The position numbers and the translations under genes were made by a program. The notes beneath the pieces are model-generated. The model was given only the letters and a program-made list of their open reading frames with translations, was not told the DNA's origin and searched no databases. From Pseudomonadota bacterium (GTDB lineage Bacteria > Pseudomonadota > Gammaproteobacteria > Pseudomonadales > UBA5518), in assembly GCA_022705125.1 (NCBI GenBank), contig JAKJFB010000143.1, positions 1-7,125 of the forward strand: a DNA stretch of 7,125 bases, read 5' to 3'. This document shows, piece after piece, positions 1-6,903 of the stretch; position 1 is the first letter of the stretch, and every line of letters begins with the position of its first letter.

Positions 1-1288
1 GCACCTCGAACACGTCCGCCCCGATCGTCGCGCTGAAGCCGCGCAGCGTCTCCAGCGGCATGTCGGCCAGGTCGGTGCGCGTGGCCACGCCCGCGGCGAC
101 GGCCTTGCCCACCACCTCGTGCGCGTCGCGAAACGGCATGCCCTTGCGCACCAGGTAGTCGGCGAGGTCGGTGGCGGTCGCGAAGCCGCGGCGCGCGGCC
201 TCGCGCAGGGTGGCTTCGTTGACGGTCAGCGCCGGCATCATGTCGGCGAAGGCGTGCAGCGAGTCGCGCACCGTGTCGATGGTGTCGAACAGCGGCTCCT
301 TGTCCTCCTGGTTGTCCTTGTTGTATGCCAGCGGTTGCGACTTCATCAGCATCAGCAGGCTCATCAGGTGGCCGGTGACGCGTCCGCTCTTGCCGCGCAC
401 CAGCTCGGGCACGTCCGGGTTCTTCTTCTGCGGCATGATCGAGGAGCCGGTGCAGAAGCGATCGGGCAGGTTCACGAAGCCGAACTGCGCCGAGGTCCAC
501 AGCACCAGTTCCTCGCTGAAGCGCGAGAGGTGGGTCATCAGCAGCGCGGCGAAGGCGCAGAATTCGATCGCGAAATCGCGGTCGGCGACCGAGTCGAGGC
601 TGTTGCGCGTGGGCGCGCTGAAGCCGAGCTCGGCCGCGGTGAATTCGCGGTCGATCGGGTAGCTGGTTCCGGCGAGCGCCGCGGCACCGAGCGGCGAGAC
701 GTTCATGCGCGCACGACAGTCGAGCAGGCGCGCGTAGTCGCGCTCCAGCATCTCGTTCCATGCCAGCATGTGGTGACCGAAGGTCACGGGCTGGGCGGTC
801 TGCAGGTGCGTGAAGCCCGGCATGATGGTCGCGGCCTCGCGCGCGGCGAGCTCGACCAGCCCCTGCTGCAGGCGCGTGAGCTCGGCGGCGATGGCGTCGA
901 TCTCGTCGCGCAGGTACAGGCGCACATCGGTGGCGACCTGGTCGTTGCGCGAGCGCCCCGTGTGCAGTTTCTTGCCCGCGATGCCGATGCGCGCGGTGAG
1001 GCGCGCCTCGATGTTCATGTGCACGTCCTCGAGCTCCACGCTCCACTCGAAGCGGCCCTCCTCGATCTCGCGGCGGATCTCGCCGAGGCCGGCGACGATC
1101 GACGCGTGCTCCTGTGCGCTGAGCAGCCCGGCGCGGGCGAGCATCGCGGCGTGGGCCAGCGAGCCGCGGATGTCGTGCAGCGCGAGGCGGCGGTCGAAGT
1201 CCACCGAGGCGGTGAAGCGCTGCACGAAGGCGTCGGTGCTCTCGCTGAAACGCCCCCCCCAGAGGGTCGAAGTCTGCTGCTTTTCCAT
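1..1288 (-). CDS. argH: Argininosuccinate lyase, C-terminus cut by window edge
   Basis: This cytoplasmic enzyme splits argininosuccinate into arginine and fumarate, the last step of arginine synthesis; it belongs to the fumarase/aspartase superfamily and is normally a homotetramer. The minus-strand frame is open from ATG at 1288 to the left edge (429 codons). Visible family motifs are LWGGRFSE (residues 9-16), TGRSRNDQ (110-117), HLQTAQP with the expected catalytic His (161-167), and the flexible-loop signature [11 protein letters not shown] (281-291), which carries the catalytic serine. The family is usually about 460 residues, so roughly 30 are missing beyond the edge. The start is supported by an AAGGA ribosome site (1294-1298) five bases upstream and by the N-terminus matching the family. 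The gene is divergent from everything to its right. A run of eight G (coding strand) encodes the Gly-Gly of the first motif. Confidence 0.97.
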   Translation of the reverse strand, partial: MEKQQTSTLWGGRFSESTDAFVQRFTASVDFDRRLALHDIRGSLAHAAMLARAGLLSAQEHASIVAGLGEIRREIEEGRFEWSVELEDVHMNIEARLTARIGIAGKKLHTGRSRNDQVATDVRLYLRDEIDAIAAELTRLQQGLVELAAREAATIMPGFTHLQTAQPVTFGHHMLAWNEMLERDYARLLDCRARMNVSPLGAAALAGTSYPIDREFTAAELGFSAPTRNSLDSVADRDFAIEFCAFAALLMTHLSRFSEELVLWTSAQFGFVNLPDRFCTGSSIMPQKKNPDVPELVRGKSGRVTGHLMSLLMLMKSQPLAYNKDNQEDKEPLFDTIDTVRDSLHAFADMMPALTVNEATLREAARRGFATATDLADYLVRKGMPFRDAHEVVGKAVAAGVATRTDLADMPLETLRGFSATIGADVFEV

Positions 1289-1322
1289 GGTTTTCCTTGA
1301 TCGCGGGCTCGAGCGGGCCGCG

Positions 1323-1331
1323 ATTATAGCA
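1323..1331 (-). promoter_or_regulatory. Extended -10 promoter of argH
   Basis: Read on the minus strand, this is TGCTATAAT: a consensus TATAAT -10 box (1323-1328) preceded by the TGn extension. Transcription would begin near 1316, giving a leader of about 27 bases before the argH ATG. I see no good TTGACA-like -35 about 17 bases further upstream, which fits extended -10 promoters since they depend less on that element. The motif match is direct; promoter activity is inferred. Confidence 0.7.
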
Positions 1332-1433
1332 GCAGCCCCGCAGCCCGCTGCGCCGCTCGCCGGGCGCGCGTCACCGATCGGGCAGCATGCCGGCCCGTGC
1401 GAGTGATACGCAGGGGATTGCGCGCGCTCGGGG

Positions 1434-1439
1434 TACAAT
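1434..1439 (+). promoter_or_regulatory. Possible -10 box for the methyltransferase gene
   Basis: TACAAT, preceded by GGGG, lies 66 bases upstream of the methyltransferase start in the divergent intergenic region. There is no convincing -35 at the right distance (the hexamer 17 bases upstream is CAGGGG). An 8-bp palindrome, CCGTACGG (1445-1452), sits where the transcript would start and could be an operator or could be chance. The rest of 1289-1505 shows no gene or RNA that I can recognise. Confidence 0.35.
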
Positions 1440-1505
1440 CCGGACCGTACGGCACTGCCCTCGCGCGCGGGTGCCCACCCAACCATCACGTACCACGGGG
1501 CGCAC

Positions 1506-2375
1506 ATGACCACGATTCGAGCCATGCTGGAGATGGTTCCCCGCCTGAGACATCGCATGCAGCGTCTCCTGCGGCCGGCGTCCAGCCTGATCGATACCTC
1601 TGCCGCCAGTCCCGTGCCCGCCGGCACGCTGATCTACCGCTGCAACGTGTGCTCATCGACGTGCTCGGTCCCTGTTGCGGCGCTGGAGCGCGACGGCGGG
1701 AACTGCGCCGTCTGCGATTCGAACGTGCGCTTTCGCAGCCTCGTCCATCTGCTCTCGCTCAGGCTGTTCGGCCGGTCACTGGCGATCTCCGCGTTTCCCG
1801 CGCAAGCCAGGCACCTGCGCGGCATCGGCATGAGCGACACCGGGCGCTACGCGGAGCTGCTGGCGCAAAGGACGGGCTACACGAACACCTTCTATCACAA
1901 GGCTCCGCGGCTCGACATCCAGGCCCCCGCGTCCGGGTATCTCGCGGCCCACGACTTCGTGATCAGTTCCGATGTCTTCGAGCACGTCGTGCCGCCGGTC
2001 GCGACGGCGTTCACCAACCTCCGCGCGCTGCTCAAGCCCGGCGGAGTGTTGGTGTTCACGGTGCCATTTTCGCTCGACAGCGAGACGGTGGAGCATTTTC
2101 CGGAGCTCCACGAGTTCGAGATACGCCAGCGCGGGGGCGAGCACGTGCTGGTCAACCGCACGATGGACGGGCGGACCCAGGAATTCACCCGGCTGGTGTT
2201 TCATGGCGGACCGGGCAGCACCCTCGAGATGCGGCTCTTCTCCGAGGCGGGACTCAGGCGCGAGCTGGAACGGGCAGGTTTCGTCGATATCCGCGTTCAC
2301 CGCGAGCCCTGCTTCGAGGCCGGCATCTACTGGCATCACCCCTGGTCGGTGCCGGTTACCGCGATTGCCGGCTAG
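1506..2375 (+). CDS. Zinc-ribbon class I SAM-dependent methyltransferase
   Basis: This 289-residue protein is a probable S-adenosylmethionine-dependent methyltransferase; substrate unknown. An N-terminal four-cysteine cluster (C46-x2-C49 and C67-x2-C70, with C53 nearby) resembles a zinc ribbon. The Rossmann-type region follows: GIGMSD (106-111) at the place of a degenerate SAM-binding motif [13 protein letters not shown] (127-138), then ISSDVFEH (153-160) and LKPGG (176-180), typical of class I enzymes. There is no signal peptide or membrane segment. ATG 1506 is the first start in frame, with only a weak GGGG ribosome site; ATG 1524 is an alternative. Codon use differs from the neighbours: one ATA (residue 206) and AGG arginines at residues 86, 102, 122 and 251, which I did not notice in algZ, algR or hemC. 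It sits alone between argH and algZ, which are adjacent in Pseudomonas, so lateral acquisition is likely but not proven. The class is secure, the role is not. Confidence 0.85.
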   Translation: MTTIRAMLEMVPRLRHRMQRLLRPASSLIDTSAASPVPAGTLIYRCNVCSSTCSVPVAALERDGGNCAVCDSNVRFRSLVHLLSLRLFGRSLAISAFPAQARHLRGIGMSDTGRYAELLAQRTGYTNTFYHKAPRLDIQAPASGYLAAHDFVISSDVFEHVVPPVATAFTNLRALLKPGGVLVFTVPFSLDSETVEHFPELHEFEIRQRGGEHVLVNRTMDGRTQEFTRLVFHGGPGSTLEMRLFSEAGLRRELERAGFVDIRVHREPCFEAGIYWHHPWSVPVTAIAG

Positions 2376-2387
2376 GCAGCCCCTGTT

Positions 2388-2412
2388 GCGCCAGCCGCGC
2401 GATGGCTGGTGT
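2388..2412 (+). terminator. Candidate terminator hairpin after the methyltransferase gene
   Basis: A 9-bp stem (2388-2396 with 2404-2412) contains a perfect six-base core, CCAGCC/GGCTGG, extended by one C-G and two G-T pairs, around a 7-base loop. It begins 12 bases after the methyltransferase stop codon. The following T-run is very short, so it is a weak intrinsic terminator at best; position is the main support. Confidence 0.4.
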
Positions 2413-2461
2413 TTGCCGGGCCGGTCTGCGGCGGCGAGGAACGCGGGCGACGAATACGGGC

Positions 2462-2467
2462 TAGACT
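2462..2467 (+). promoter_or_regulatory. Possible -10 box upstream of algZ
   Basis: TAGACT lies in the 158-bp gap between the methyltransferase and algZ, about 67 bases before the preferred algZ start at 2534. No good -35 hexamer is visible at the expected spacing. Because a candidate terminator precedes it, algZ probably needs its own promoter in this gap, but this particular box is a guess from motif and position. Confidence 0.25.
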
Positions 2468-2533
2468 GTGGCGTGTTTTCACTGTCCGCAGCGCCATGAC
2501 CCGCACCTCAGCCCCCGCGCGGAACTCCCGCAC

Positions 2534-3580
2534 ATGAGCGACACCGCCGCCGGCGCGCGCGGCTTCCTGCTCCCCGACCTGTGCTCGGCCACCGCGGTGC
2601 TGTTCCTGCTGCTGCTCAGCGTGCTGCTGGCCTTCACGCTGGAGCTGTTCGCGGGCGGCCTGAAGGCCTTCGACTGGATCGGGCTCGGGCGCGCCTCGGC
2701 GTTCATCCTGTGGAACATGCTGCTGAGCGCGGCGCTGCTGTGCGGCCTGCGCCGGCGCATCGCGGGCTGGCCGCTGGCCGCGGGCGCCGCGGCGAGCTAC
2801 GCGCTGGTGCTGGCGGTGTGCCTGGCTTCGAACCTCGCGTGCCAGTCCTTCCTCGGGGGGTTGCGGGCGGGTGGCGCGCCGACGATCGATCCCTGGTGGC
2901 TCGCTCGCGACCTGTTGATCTGCGCGCTGCTCGGCGGGGCGGCGCTGCGCTATTTCCACCTGCAGGGCGAGCTGCTGCGCCAGCAACGCGCCGAGATGGA
3001 CGCGCGGATCGCCGCGCTGCAGGCGCGCATCCGCCCGCATTTCCTGTTCAACAGCATGAACATCATCGCCAGCCTGATCCCGGTCGACCCCGATGGCGCC
3101 GAGCGCGCGGTCGAGGACCTCTCGGCGCTGTTCCGCGCCAGCCTGCGCGAGGGGGCGACCACGGTGCCGCTGGCCGACGAGATCGAGCTCTGCGAACGCT
3201 ACCTGCGCCTCGAGCAGCTGCGCCTGGGCGCGCGGCTCGTCATCGAGCGCGACATCGGCGTGCTGCCGGCGGCGTTGCGCATCCCGCCGCTCAGCGTGCA
3301 GCCCTTGCTGGAGAACGCGGTGTACCACGGTGTGCAGCCGCGGCCCGAGGGCGGTTGCGTGCGCCTGGCCGTGCGCTGCGAGCCGCGCATGCTGCGCATC
3401 GAGGTGAGCAACCCGCTGCCCGCGGCGGAGGCGGGCGCGAGCAACGGCAGCGGCATGGCGCTGGCGAACATCCGCGACCGGCTGGCGGCGATCTACGGCG
3501 ATCGCGCGGCGCTCGAAACCGGGAGCCTCGAGGGCAGCTTCGTCGCGCGCCTGGCGATCCCGCTGGAGGGCGGCGCATGA
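2534..3580 (+). CDS. algZ: LytS-family sensor histidine kinase AlgZ (FimS)
   Basis: This inner-membrane sensor kinase pairs with the response regulator encoded next. From ATG 2534 it has 348 residues, close to the roughly 360 of Pseudomonas AlgZ. The N-terminus GFLLPDLCS (10-18) is typical of AlgZ. About four hydrophobic segments follow (near 19-39, 55-71, 78-104 and 125-140), then a short helix and the His_kinase domain of the LytS/YehU type: RPHFLFNS with the probable phospho-acceptor His169, LLENAVYHG (258-266, Asn261) as N-box, and GSGMALANIRDRL (306-318) as glycine-rich ATP-binding loop. The frame is also open upstream to a GTG at 2468, which would add 22 residues; ATG 2534 is preferred because the family motif starts soon after it and GGAA lies about ten bases upstream. 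The stop overlaps the algR start (ATGA), implying translational coupling. The signal sensed is unknown. Confidence 0.9.
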   Translation: MSDTAAGARGFLLPDLCSATAVLFLLLLSVLLAFTLELFAGGLKAFDWIGLGRASAFILWNMLLSAALLCGLRRRIAGWPLAAGAAASYALVLAVCLASNLACQSFLGGLRAGGAPTIDPWWLARDLLICALLGGAALRYFHLQGELLRQQRAEMDARIAALQARIRPHFLFNSMNIIASLIPVDPDGAERAVEDLSALFRASLREGATTVPLADEIELCERYLRLEQLRLGARLVIERDIGVLPAALRIPPLSVQPLLENAVYHGVQPRPEGGCVRLAVRCEPRMLRIEVSNPLPAAEAGASNGSGMALANIRDRLAAIYGDRAALETGSLEGSFVARLAIPLEGGA

Positions 3581-4305
3581 AACTGCTGGTCGTCGACGAC
3601 GAGCCGCTGGCGCGCGAGCGCCTGAAGCGGCTGCTCGCCGCCCGCGGGGACTGCGCGGCCGTGGCCGAGGCCGCCAACGGCATCGAGGCCATCGCGGCGA
3701 ACGCCACGCACGAGCCCGATGTCATCCTGCTCGACATCCGCATGCCCGGCATGGACGGCATCGAGGCGGCGCGCCACATGATGGCCGCGCCGCATCCGCC
3801 CGCGATCATCTTCTGTACCGCCTACGACGAGTACGCGATCGCGGCTTTCGAGAGCCGCGCCGTGGGCTACCTGCTCAAGCCGGTGCAGCGCGAGAAGCTC
3901 GACGCCGCGCTCGCCGCGGCACGCGCGAGCACGCGCCTGCAGCTGAACGCGCTGGCAACCGCGGCGCGCGAGCCGCGCCGCTTCTTCAGCAGCCACACCG
4001 GCGGCGCAACGCGCCTCATTCCGGTTGCGGATGTGCGCGTGCTGCTGGCGGACCACAAGTACGTCACCGCCTGCTGTCCCGGCGCCAGCGCGCTGCTCGA
4101 CGAGAGCCTCCGCGAGATCGAGCAGGAATTCCCGCGCCAGTTCCTGCGGGTGCACCGCAACGCGCTGGTCGCCACCGCTCACATCACCGGCATCGTGCGT
4201 CGCCCCGGCGGTGATCACGCCCTGACGCTCGCGGGCATCGAGCTGCAACCCCAGATCAGCCGGCGCCACCTGGCCGAGGTGCGCCAGGTCATAGAAAGTC
4301 TTTGA
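3577..4305 (+). CDS. algR: LytTR-type response regulator AlgR
   Basis: This 242-residue cytoplasmic regulator receives phosphate from AlgZ and binds DNA; in Pseudomonas aeruginosa, AlgR (about 248 residues) controls alginate, type IV pili and other surface traits. The receiver domain (1-115) has the acidic pair D7-D8, phospho-acceptor D53 in LLDIRMPG (51-58), T81 in FCTA and K101 in LLKPV. The C-terminal LytTR DNA-binding domain (about 137-240) contains ADHKYV (158-163), FLRVHRNALV (189-198) and ISRRH (227-231), which match AlgR closely as I remember it. The start is set by GGAGGG (3565-3570) six bases before the ATG and by the MKLLVVDDEP N-terminus. The 4-bp overlap with algZ ties their expression. 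Cognate binding sites were not identified here. Confidence 0.94.
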   Translation: MKLLVVDDEPLARERLKRLLAARGDCAAVAEAANGIEAIAANATHEPDVILLDIRMPGMDGIEAARHMMAAPHPPAIIFCTAYDEYAIAAFESRAVGYLLKPVQREKLDAALAAARASTRLQLNALATAAREPRRFFSSHTGGATRLIPVADVRVLLADHKYVTACCPGASALLDESLREIEQEFPRQFLRVHRNALVATAHITGIVRRPGGDHALTLAGIELQPQISRRHLAEVRQVIESL

Positions 4306-4356
4306 AACCCGTCCGCAACAGCAAGCCGCCGGCACGCCATTCGCGCCGGGCTGCCG

Positions 4357-4362
4357 TATCAT
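4357..4362 (+). promoter_or_regulatory. Possible -10 box for the hemC operon
   Basis: TATCAT lies in the 87-bp gap between algR and hemC, about 30 bases before the hemC ATG. No clear -35 hexamer is present 17 bases upstream. A small GC-rich inverted repeat (CCGGC 4329-4333 with GCCGG 4345-4349) lies just before it but has no T-run. hemC may have its own promoter here or be read through from algZR; the sequence does not decide. Confidence 0.3.
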
Positions 4363-4392
4363 GTCGCCCTCACTTCCGTCGCAGTTCCTGAC

Positions 4393-5328
4393 ATGACCGA
4401 CCGCATCCTCCGCATCGCAACGCGCAAGAGCCAGCTGGCCCTGTGGCAGGCCGGGCACGTGCGCGATCGCCTGCTCGCCGCGCACCCGGGATTGCGCGTC
4501 GAGCTGCTCCCGCTATCGACGCAGGGCGATCGCATCCTCGACGTGCCGCTGGCGAAGATCGGCGGCAAGGGCCTGTTCGTGAAGGAGCTCGAGACCGCGA
4601 TGCTCGAGGGGCGCGCGGACCTCGCGGTGCACTCGATGAAGGACGTGCCGATGGATTTCCCGCCCGAGCTGGGGCTGGGCGCGATCCTTGCGCGCGAGGA
4701 CCCGCACGACGCCTTCGTTTCCAATGCGTACCCGGTGCTGGAAGCGCTGCCCGAGGGAGCGCGCGTGGGTACGTCCAGCCTGCGCCGCCAGTGCCAGCTG
4801 CGCGCGGTGCGGCCGGACCTGCGCATCCTGGACCTGCGCGGCAACGTGAACACGCGGCTGCGCAAGCTCGATGACGGCGAGTACGACGCCATCGTGCTCG
4901 CGAGCGCGGGACTGCTGCGCCTGGGGTTGGGTGAGCGCATCCGCGCGCGCATTCCCGCCACGGTTTCGCTGCCCGCGGTGGGGCAGGGGGCCATCGGCGT
5001 CGAGATCCGCAATGACGACGCCGGCTTGCGCGCGCTGCTGGCGCCGCTGGACGACGCCGGCTGCGGTGACTGCGTGCGCGCCGAGCGCGCGATGAACCGC
5101 GCGATGCAGGGCGGCTGCCAGGTGCCCATCGCGGGCTTTGCGGTCATCGAGGGCGCGAACCAGCTGTGGCTGCGCGGGCTGGTCGGCAGCAACGACGGCG
5201 CGCGCATCGTGCGCGCCGAGGCGCGCGGTGCGCGCACCGAGGCCGAACGCATCGGTGCGCAGCTCGCGGCCACGCTGCTCGCGCAGGGCGCCGAGGCGAT
5301 CCTGCGCGAGCTCTGGGACGCGGGCTGA
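4393..5328 (+). CDS. hemC: Porphobilinogen deaminase (hydroxymethylbilane synthase)
   Basis: This cytoplasmic enzyme joins four porphobilinogen units into hydroxymethylbilane, using a dipyrromethane cofactor bound through a cysteine, in the shared route to heme and siroheme. The 311-residue length is normal for the family. Motifs seen are [14 protein letters not shown] (7-20), LSTQGD (41-46), [11 protein letters not shown] (57-67), VHSMKDVP (79-86) with catalytic Asp84, [28 protein letters not shown], and GGCQVPIAG with the cofactor-attaching Cys242; Asp84 and Cys242 have the same numbers as in E. coli. The ATG start is supported by the conserved N-terminus, although the ribosome site is poor. 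The hemD start follows four bases after the stop, so the two are surely co-transcribed. All key residues are present, so the gene looks intact. Confidence 0.98.
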   Translation: MTDRILRIATRKSQLALWQAGHVRDRLLAAHPGLRVELLPLSTQGDRILDVPLAKIGGKGLFVKELETAMLEGRADLAVHSMKDVPMDFPPELGLGAILAREDPHDAFVSNAYPVLEALPEGARVGTSSLRRQCQLRAVRPDLRILDLRGNVNTRLRKLDDGEYDAIVLASAGLLRLGLGERIRARIPATVSLPAVGQGAIGVEIRNDDAGLRALLAPLDDAGCGDCVRAERAMNRAMQGGCQVPIAGFAVIEGANQLWLRGLVGSNDGARIVRAEARGARTEAERIGAQLAATLLAQGAEAILRELWDAG

Positions 5329-5332
5329 TCAC

Positions 5333-6148
5333 GTGGATGGCGCCCTGCAGGGCATCCGCGCGCTGGTGACGCGCCCGGCGGGGCAGGGCGGTGCGCTGGT
5401 CGCGGCCATCCGCGCGGCCGGCGGCGAAGCGCACGAATTTCCGCTGCTCGAGGTGGTGGCGCTGGGCGTGCAGGATGCGCAGGCCCGCGCGACGGTCGAC
5501 GATACCCTGGGCCGGCTCGGTTCGTTCGATGCCGCGATCTTCATCAGCACCAATGCCGTGCGCGCGCTGCTGGCGCGCCTTGCCGACAGCGCGCGCACAT
5601 GGCCGGCGCAACTGCAATGCTTCGCGATCGGCAGCGCCACGGCGCAGTGCCTGCGCGAGGCCGGAATCGGATGTGCGAGCGCGGCCGCGGCGATGGACAG
5701 CGAGGAACTGCTCGCGCACCCCGGGCTCGGTCCGGTCGCGGGCCGGCGCATCGTGATCTTCAAGGGCGTCGGCGGGCGCGATTTGCTGGCCCGGGTGCTC
5801 GTGGAGCGCGGCGCGACGGTGACGCAGTGCGCGCTGTACCGTCGTCGCCTGCCCGCCACTGCATCGCAGCGGGAACTGCATGCGCTGATCGAGGGGCGCG
5901 CCATCAACGTGCTGCTGCTGAGCAGCGCCGAGGCGCTGGCAAACCTGCTCGGCTTGCCCGGTGCGGACACGGCTGGCACGATACCTGCGGACCTGGCGCT
6001 GGTCACACCGGGTGAACGCGTCGCGGCACAGGCGCGCGATGCCGGTTTCAGCGCTGTCGAGCCTGCAGCCAACGCCACCGACGCGGCAATGCTCGCGGCG
6101 CTGGAACGGCTGGCAGCCACCCTACGCAGACGAGTGCACACAGGATGA
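5333..6148 (+). CDS. hemD: Uroporphyrinogen-III synthase
   Basis: HemD closes hydroxymethylbilane, the HemC product, into uroporphyrinogen III while inverting ring D. The family is poorly conserved, but the scattered motifs are here: LVTRPAGQ (11-18), FISTNAV (70-76), IGSATAQ (99-105), VIFKGVGGRDLL (141-152), LLLSSAEAL (194-202) and LALVTPGERV (221-230), which together describe its two-lobed fold. From GTG 5333 the product is 271 residues, slightly longer than the roughly 246 of E. coli. GTG is chosen because it lies four bases after the hemC stop, directly precedes the conserved IRALVTRP segment, and no in-frame ATG is near; the ATG at 5337 is out of frame. No strong ribosome site is visible, so coupling to hemC is likely. 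Its stop overlaps the hemX start (ATGA). Confidence 0.93.
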   Translation: MDGALQGIRALVTRPAGQGGALVAAIRAAGGEAHEFPLLEVVALGVQDAQARATVDDTLGRLGSFDAAIFISTNAVRALLARLADSARTWPAQLQCFAIGSATAQCLREAGIGCASAAAAMDSEELLAHPGLGPVAGRRIVIFKGVGGRDLLARVLVERGATVTQCALYRRRLPATASQRELHALIEGRAINVLLLSSAEALANLLGLPGADTAGTIPADLALVTPGERVAAQARDAGFSAVEPAANATDAAMLAALERLAATLRRRVHTG

Positions 6149-6903
6149 CAGACGCAGGCAGCAAGCCCACATTCGAGGTGCTCTCGGTGGAAACCAACCC
6201 GCCGGTACGCCGCGCGTCCCGGCTCCCTGCCGCGCTGGCGCTGCTGCTGGCGGGCGCCGCGCTCGGCGTGAGCGCTTGGCACTGGTTCGCGATGCGCGAA
6301 GTCCGTGCCGAGCTCGAGGAGGTGCGCGCGAGCGCCAACGAGCTCGCGGCGCGAGCCGGGCGCGGCCCCGATCCCCGCCTGGCCGAGGCCTTGCGCGGCC
6401 TGGAGCAGGGCGAGGCGCGCATGACCGGGCTCGATTTGCGCATCGACGCGCTGGGCACCGACACCGCCGCGCTGCGCGAGCGGCTCGCCGCGATCACGGT
6501 GGCCGATCGTCGCGACTGGGCGCTGGCCGAGGCCGAATACCTGGAGCGGCTGGCGAGCCAGAGCCTGCTGATGGGCCGCGAGGTGCGCGGTGCGCTGGCG
6601 CTGCTCGGCGCCGCCGACGGCATCCTGCGCGACCTCGACGATCCCGCGTTGCACGCCTCGCGCGCCGCGCTCGCCACTGACATCGCCAGCCTGCGCGCGG
6701 TGGCGGAATTCGACGTCGAAGGCCTGTACCTGCGCCTCGCCGCCCTGGTGGAGCAGGTGCCCGCGCTCGCGTTGATGGAGCGTTCGCGCGCCGAGGCCAC
6801 CGGCGGAGATGCCGCTGCCGAACCCGCGGGCACCGGGAGCTGGTGCGCAACGAATCGATCAAGCCGTTGCTGCCGCTCGCCGAGGAGGGGTACCTGCGCA
6901 TGA
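6145..6903 (+). CDS. hemX: HemX family membrane protein, N-terminal part; frame broken near the end
   Basis: HemX is encoded after hemD in many Gammaproteobacteria. It is often labelled uroporphyrinogen-III C-methyltransferase, but the family has no recognisable methyltransferase domain and its role is unclear. The 252-residue product has a proline-containing cytoplasmic N-terminus, one membrane helix (about 28-48), a probable coiled coil (about 50-110) and a helical domain rich in Ala and Leu to about residue 210. The last 20 or so residues (after about 231) are Cys/Arg/Ser-rich and unlike HemX, while another frame resumes a HemX-like sequence from 6837. Full-length relatives have about 370-390 residues, so this product is truncated by a frame change somewhere at about 6775-6837. 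The ATG overlaps the hemD stop by four bases. Either the gene is mutated or the sequence has an indel. Confidence 0.8.
   Translation: MTDAGSKPTFEVLSVETNPPVRRASRLPAALALLLAGAALGVSAWHWFAMREVRAELEEVRASANELAARAGRGPDPRLAEALRGLEQGEARMTGLDLRIDALGTDTAALRERLAAITVADRRDWALAEAEYLERLASQSLLMGREVRGALALLGAADGILRDLDDPALHASRAALATDIASLRAVAEFDVEGLYLRLAALVEQVPALALMERSRAEATGGDAAAEPAGTGSWCATNRSSRCCRSPRRGTCA

Noticed and set aside
119..1300. Long plus-strand open frame (393 codons) over argH
   Set aside because: It is antisense to argH, whose minus-strand translation carries all the family motifs. The plus-strand product is low-complexity (Arg, Ala, Gly, His, Gln), typical of a mirror frame in GC-rich DNA.
2372..3328. 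Minus-strand open frame of 318 codons opposite algZ
   Set aside because: It is rich in Gln, Arg, Ala and His with no domain, and is a shadow of the histidine kinase frame.
4306..4320. AlgR-binding-like sequence just after algR (CCGTCCGCA)
   Set aside because: Against the CCGTTCGTC-type AlgR box as I recall it, it matches only about six of nine positions, which is not better than chance in such GC-rich DNA.
4329..4349. Hairpin between algR and hemC as a transcription terminator
   Set aside because: The stem is only 5 bp (CCGGC/GCCGG) with an 11-base loop and no T-run, so read-through from algR to hemC cannot be excluded on this basis.
3493..4485. Minus-strand open frame of 330 codons opposite algR and the hemC start
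   Set aside because: Its product is low-complexity and unrecognisable, and it lies opposite algR, which has complete receiver and LytTR motifs.
5329..6654. Minus-strand open frame of 441 codons opposite hemD and hemX
   Set aside because: It is antisense to well-supported hemD and hemX, its product is compositionally biased with no recognisable domain, and long stop-free antisense frames are expected at this GC content.
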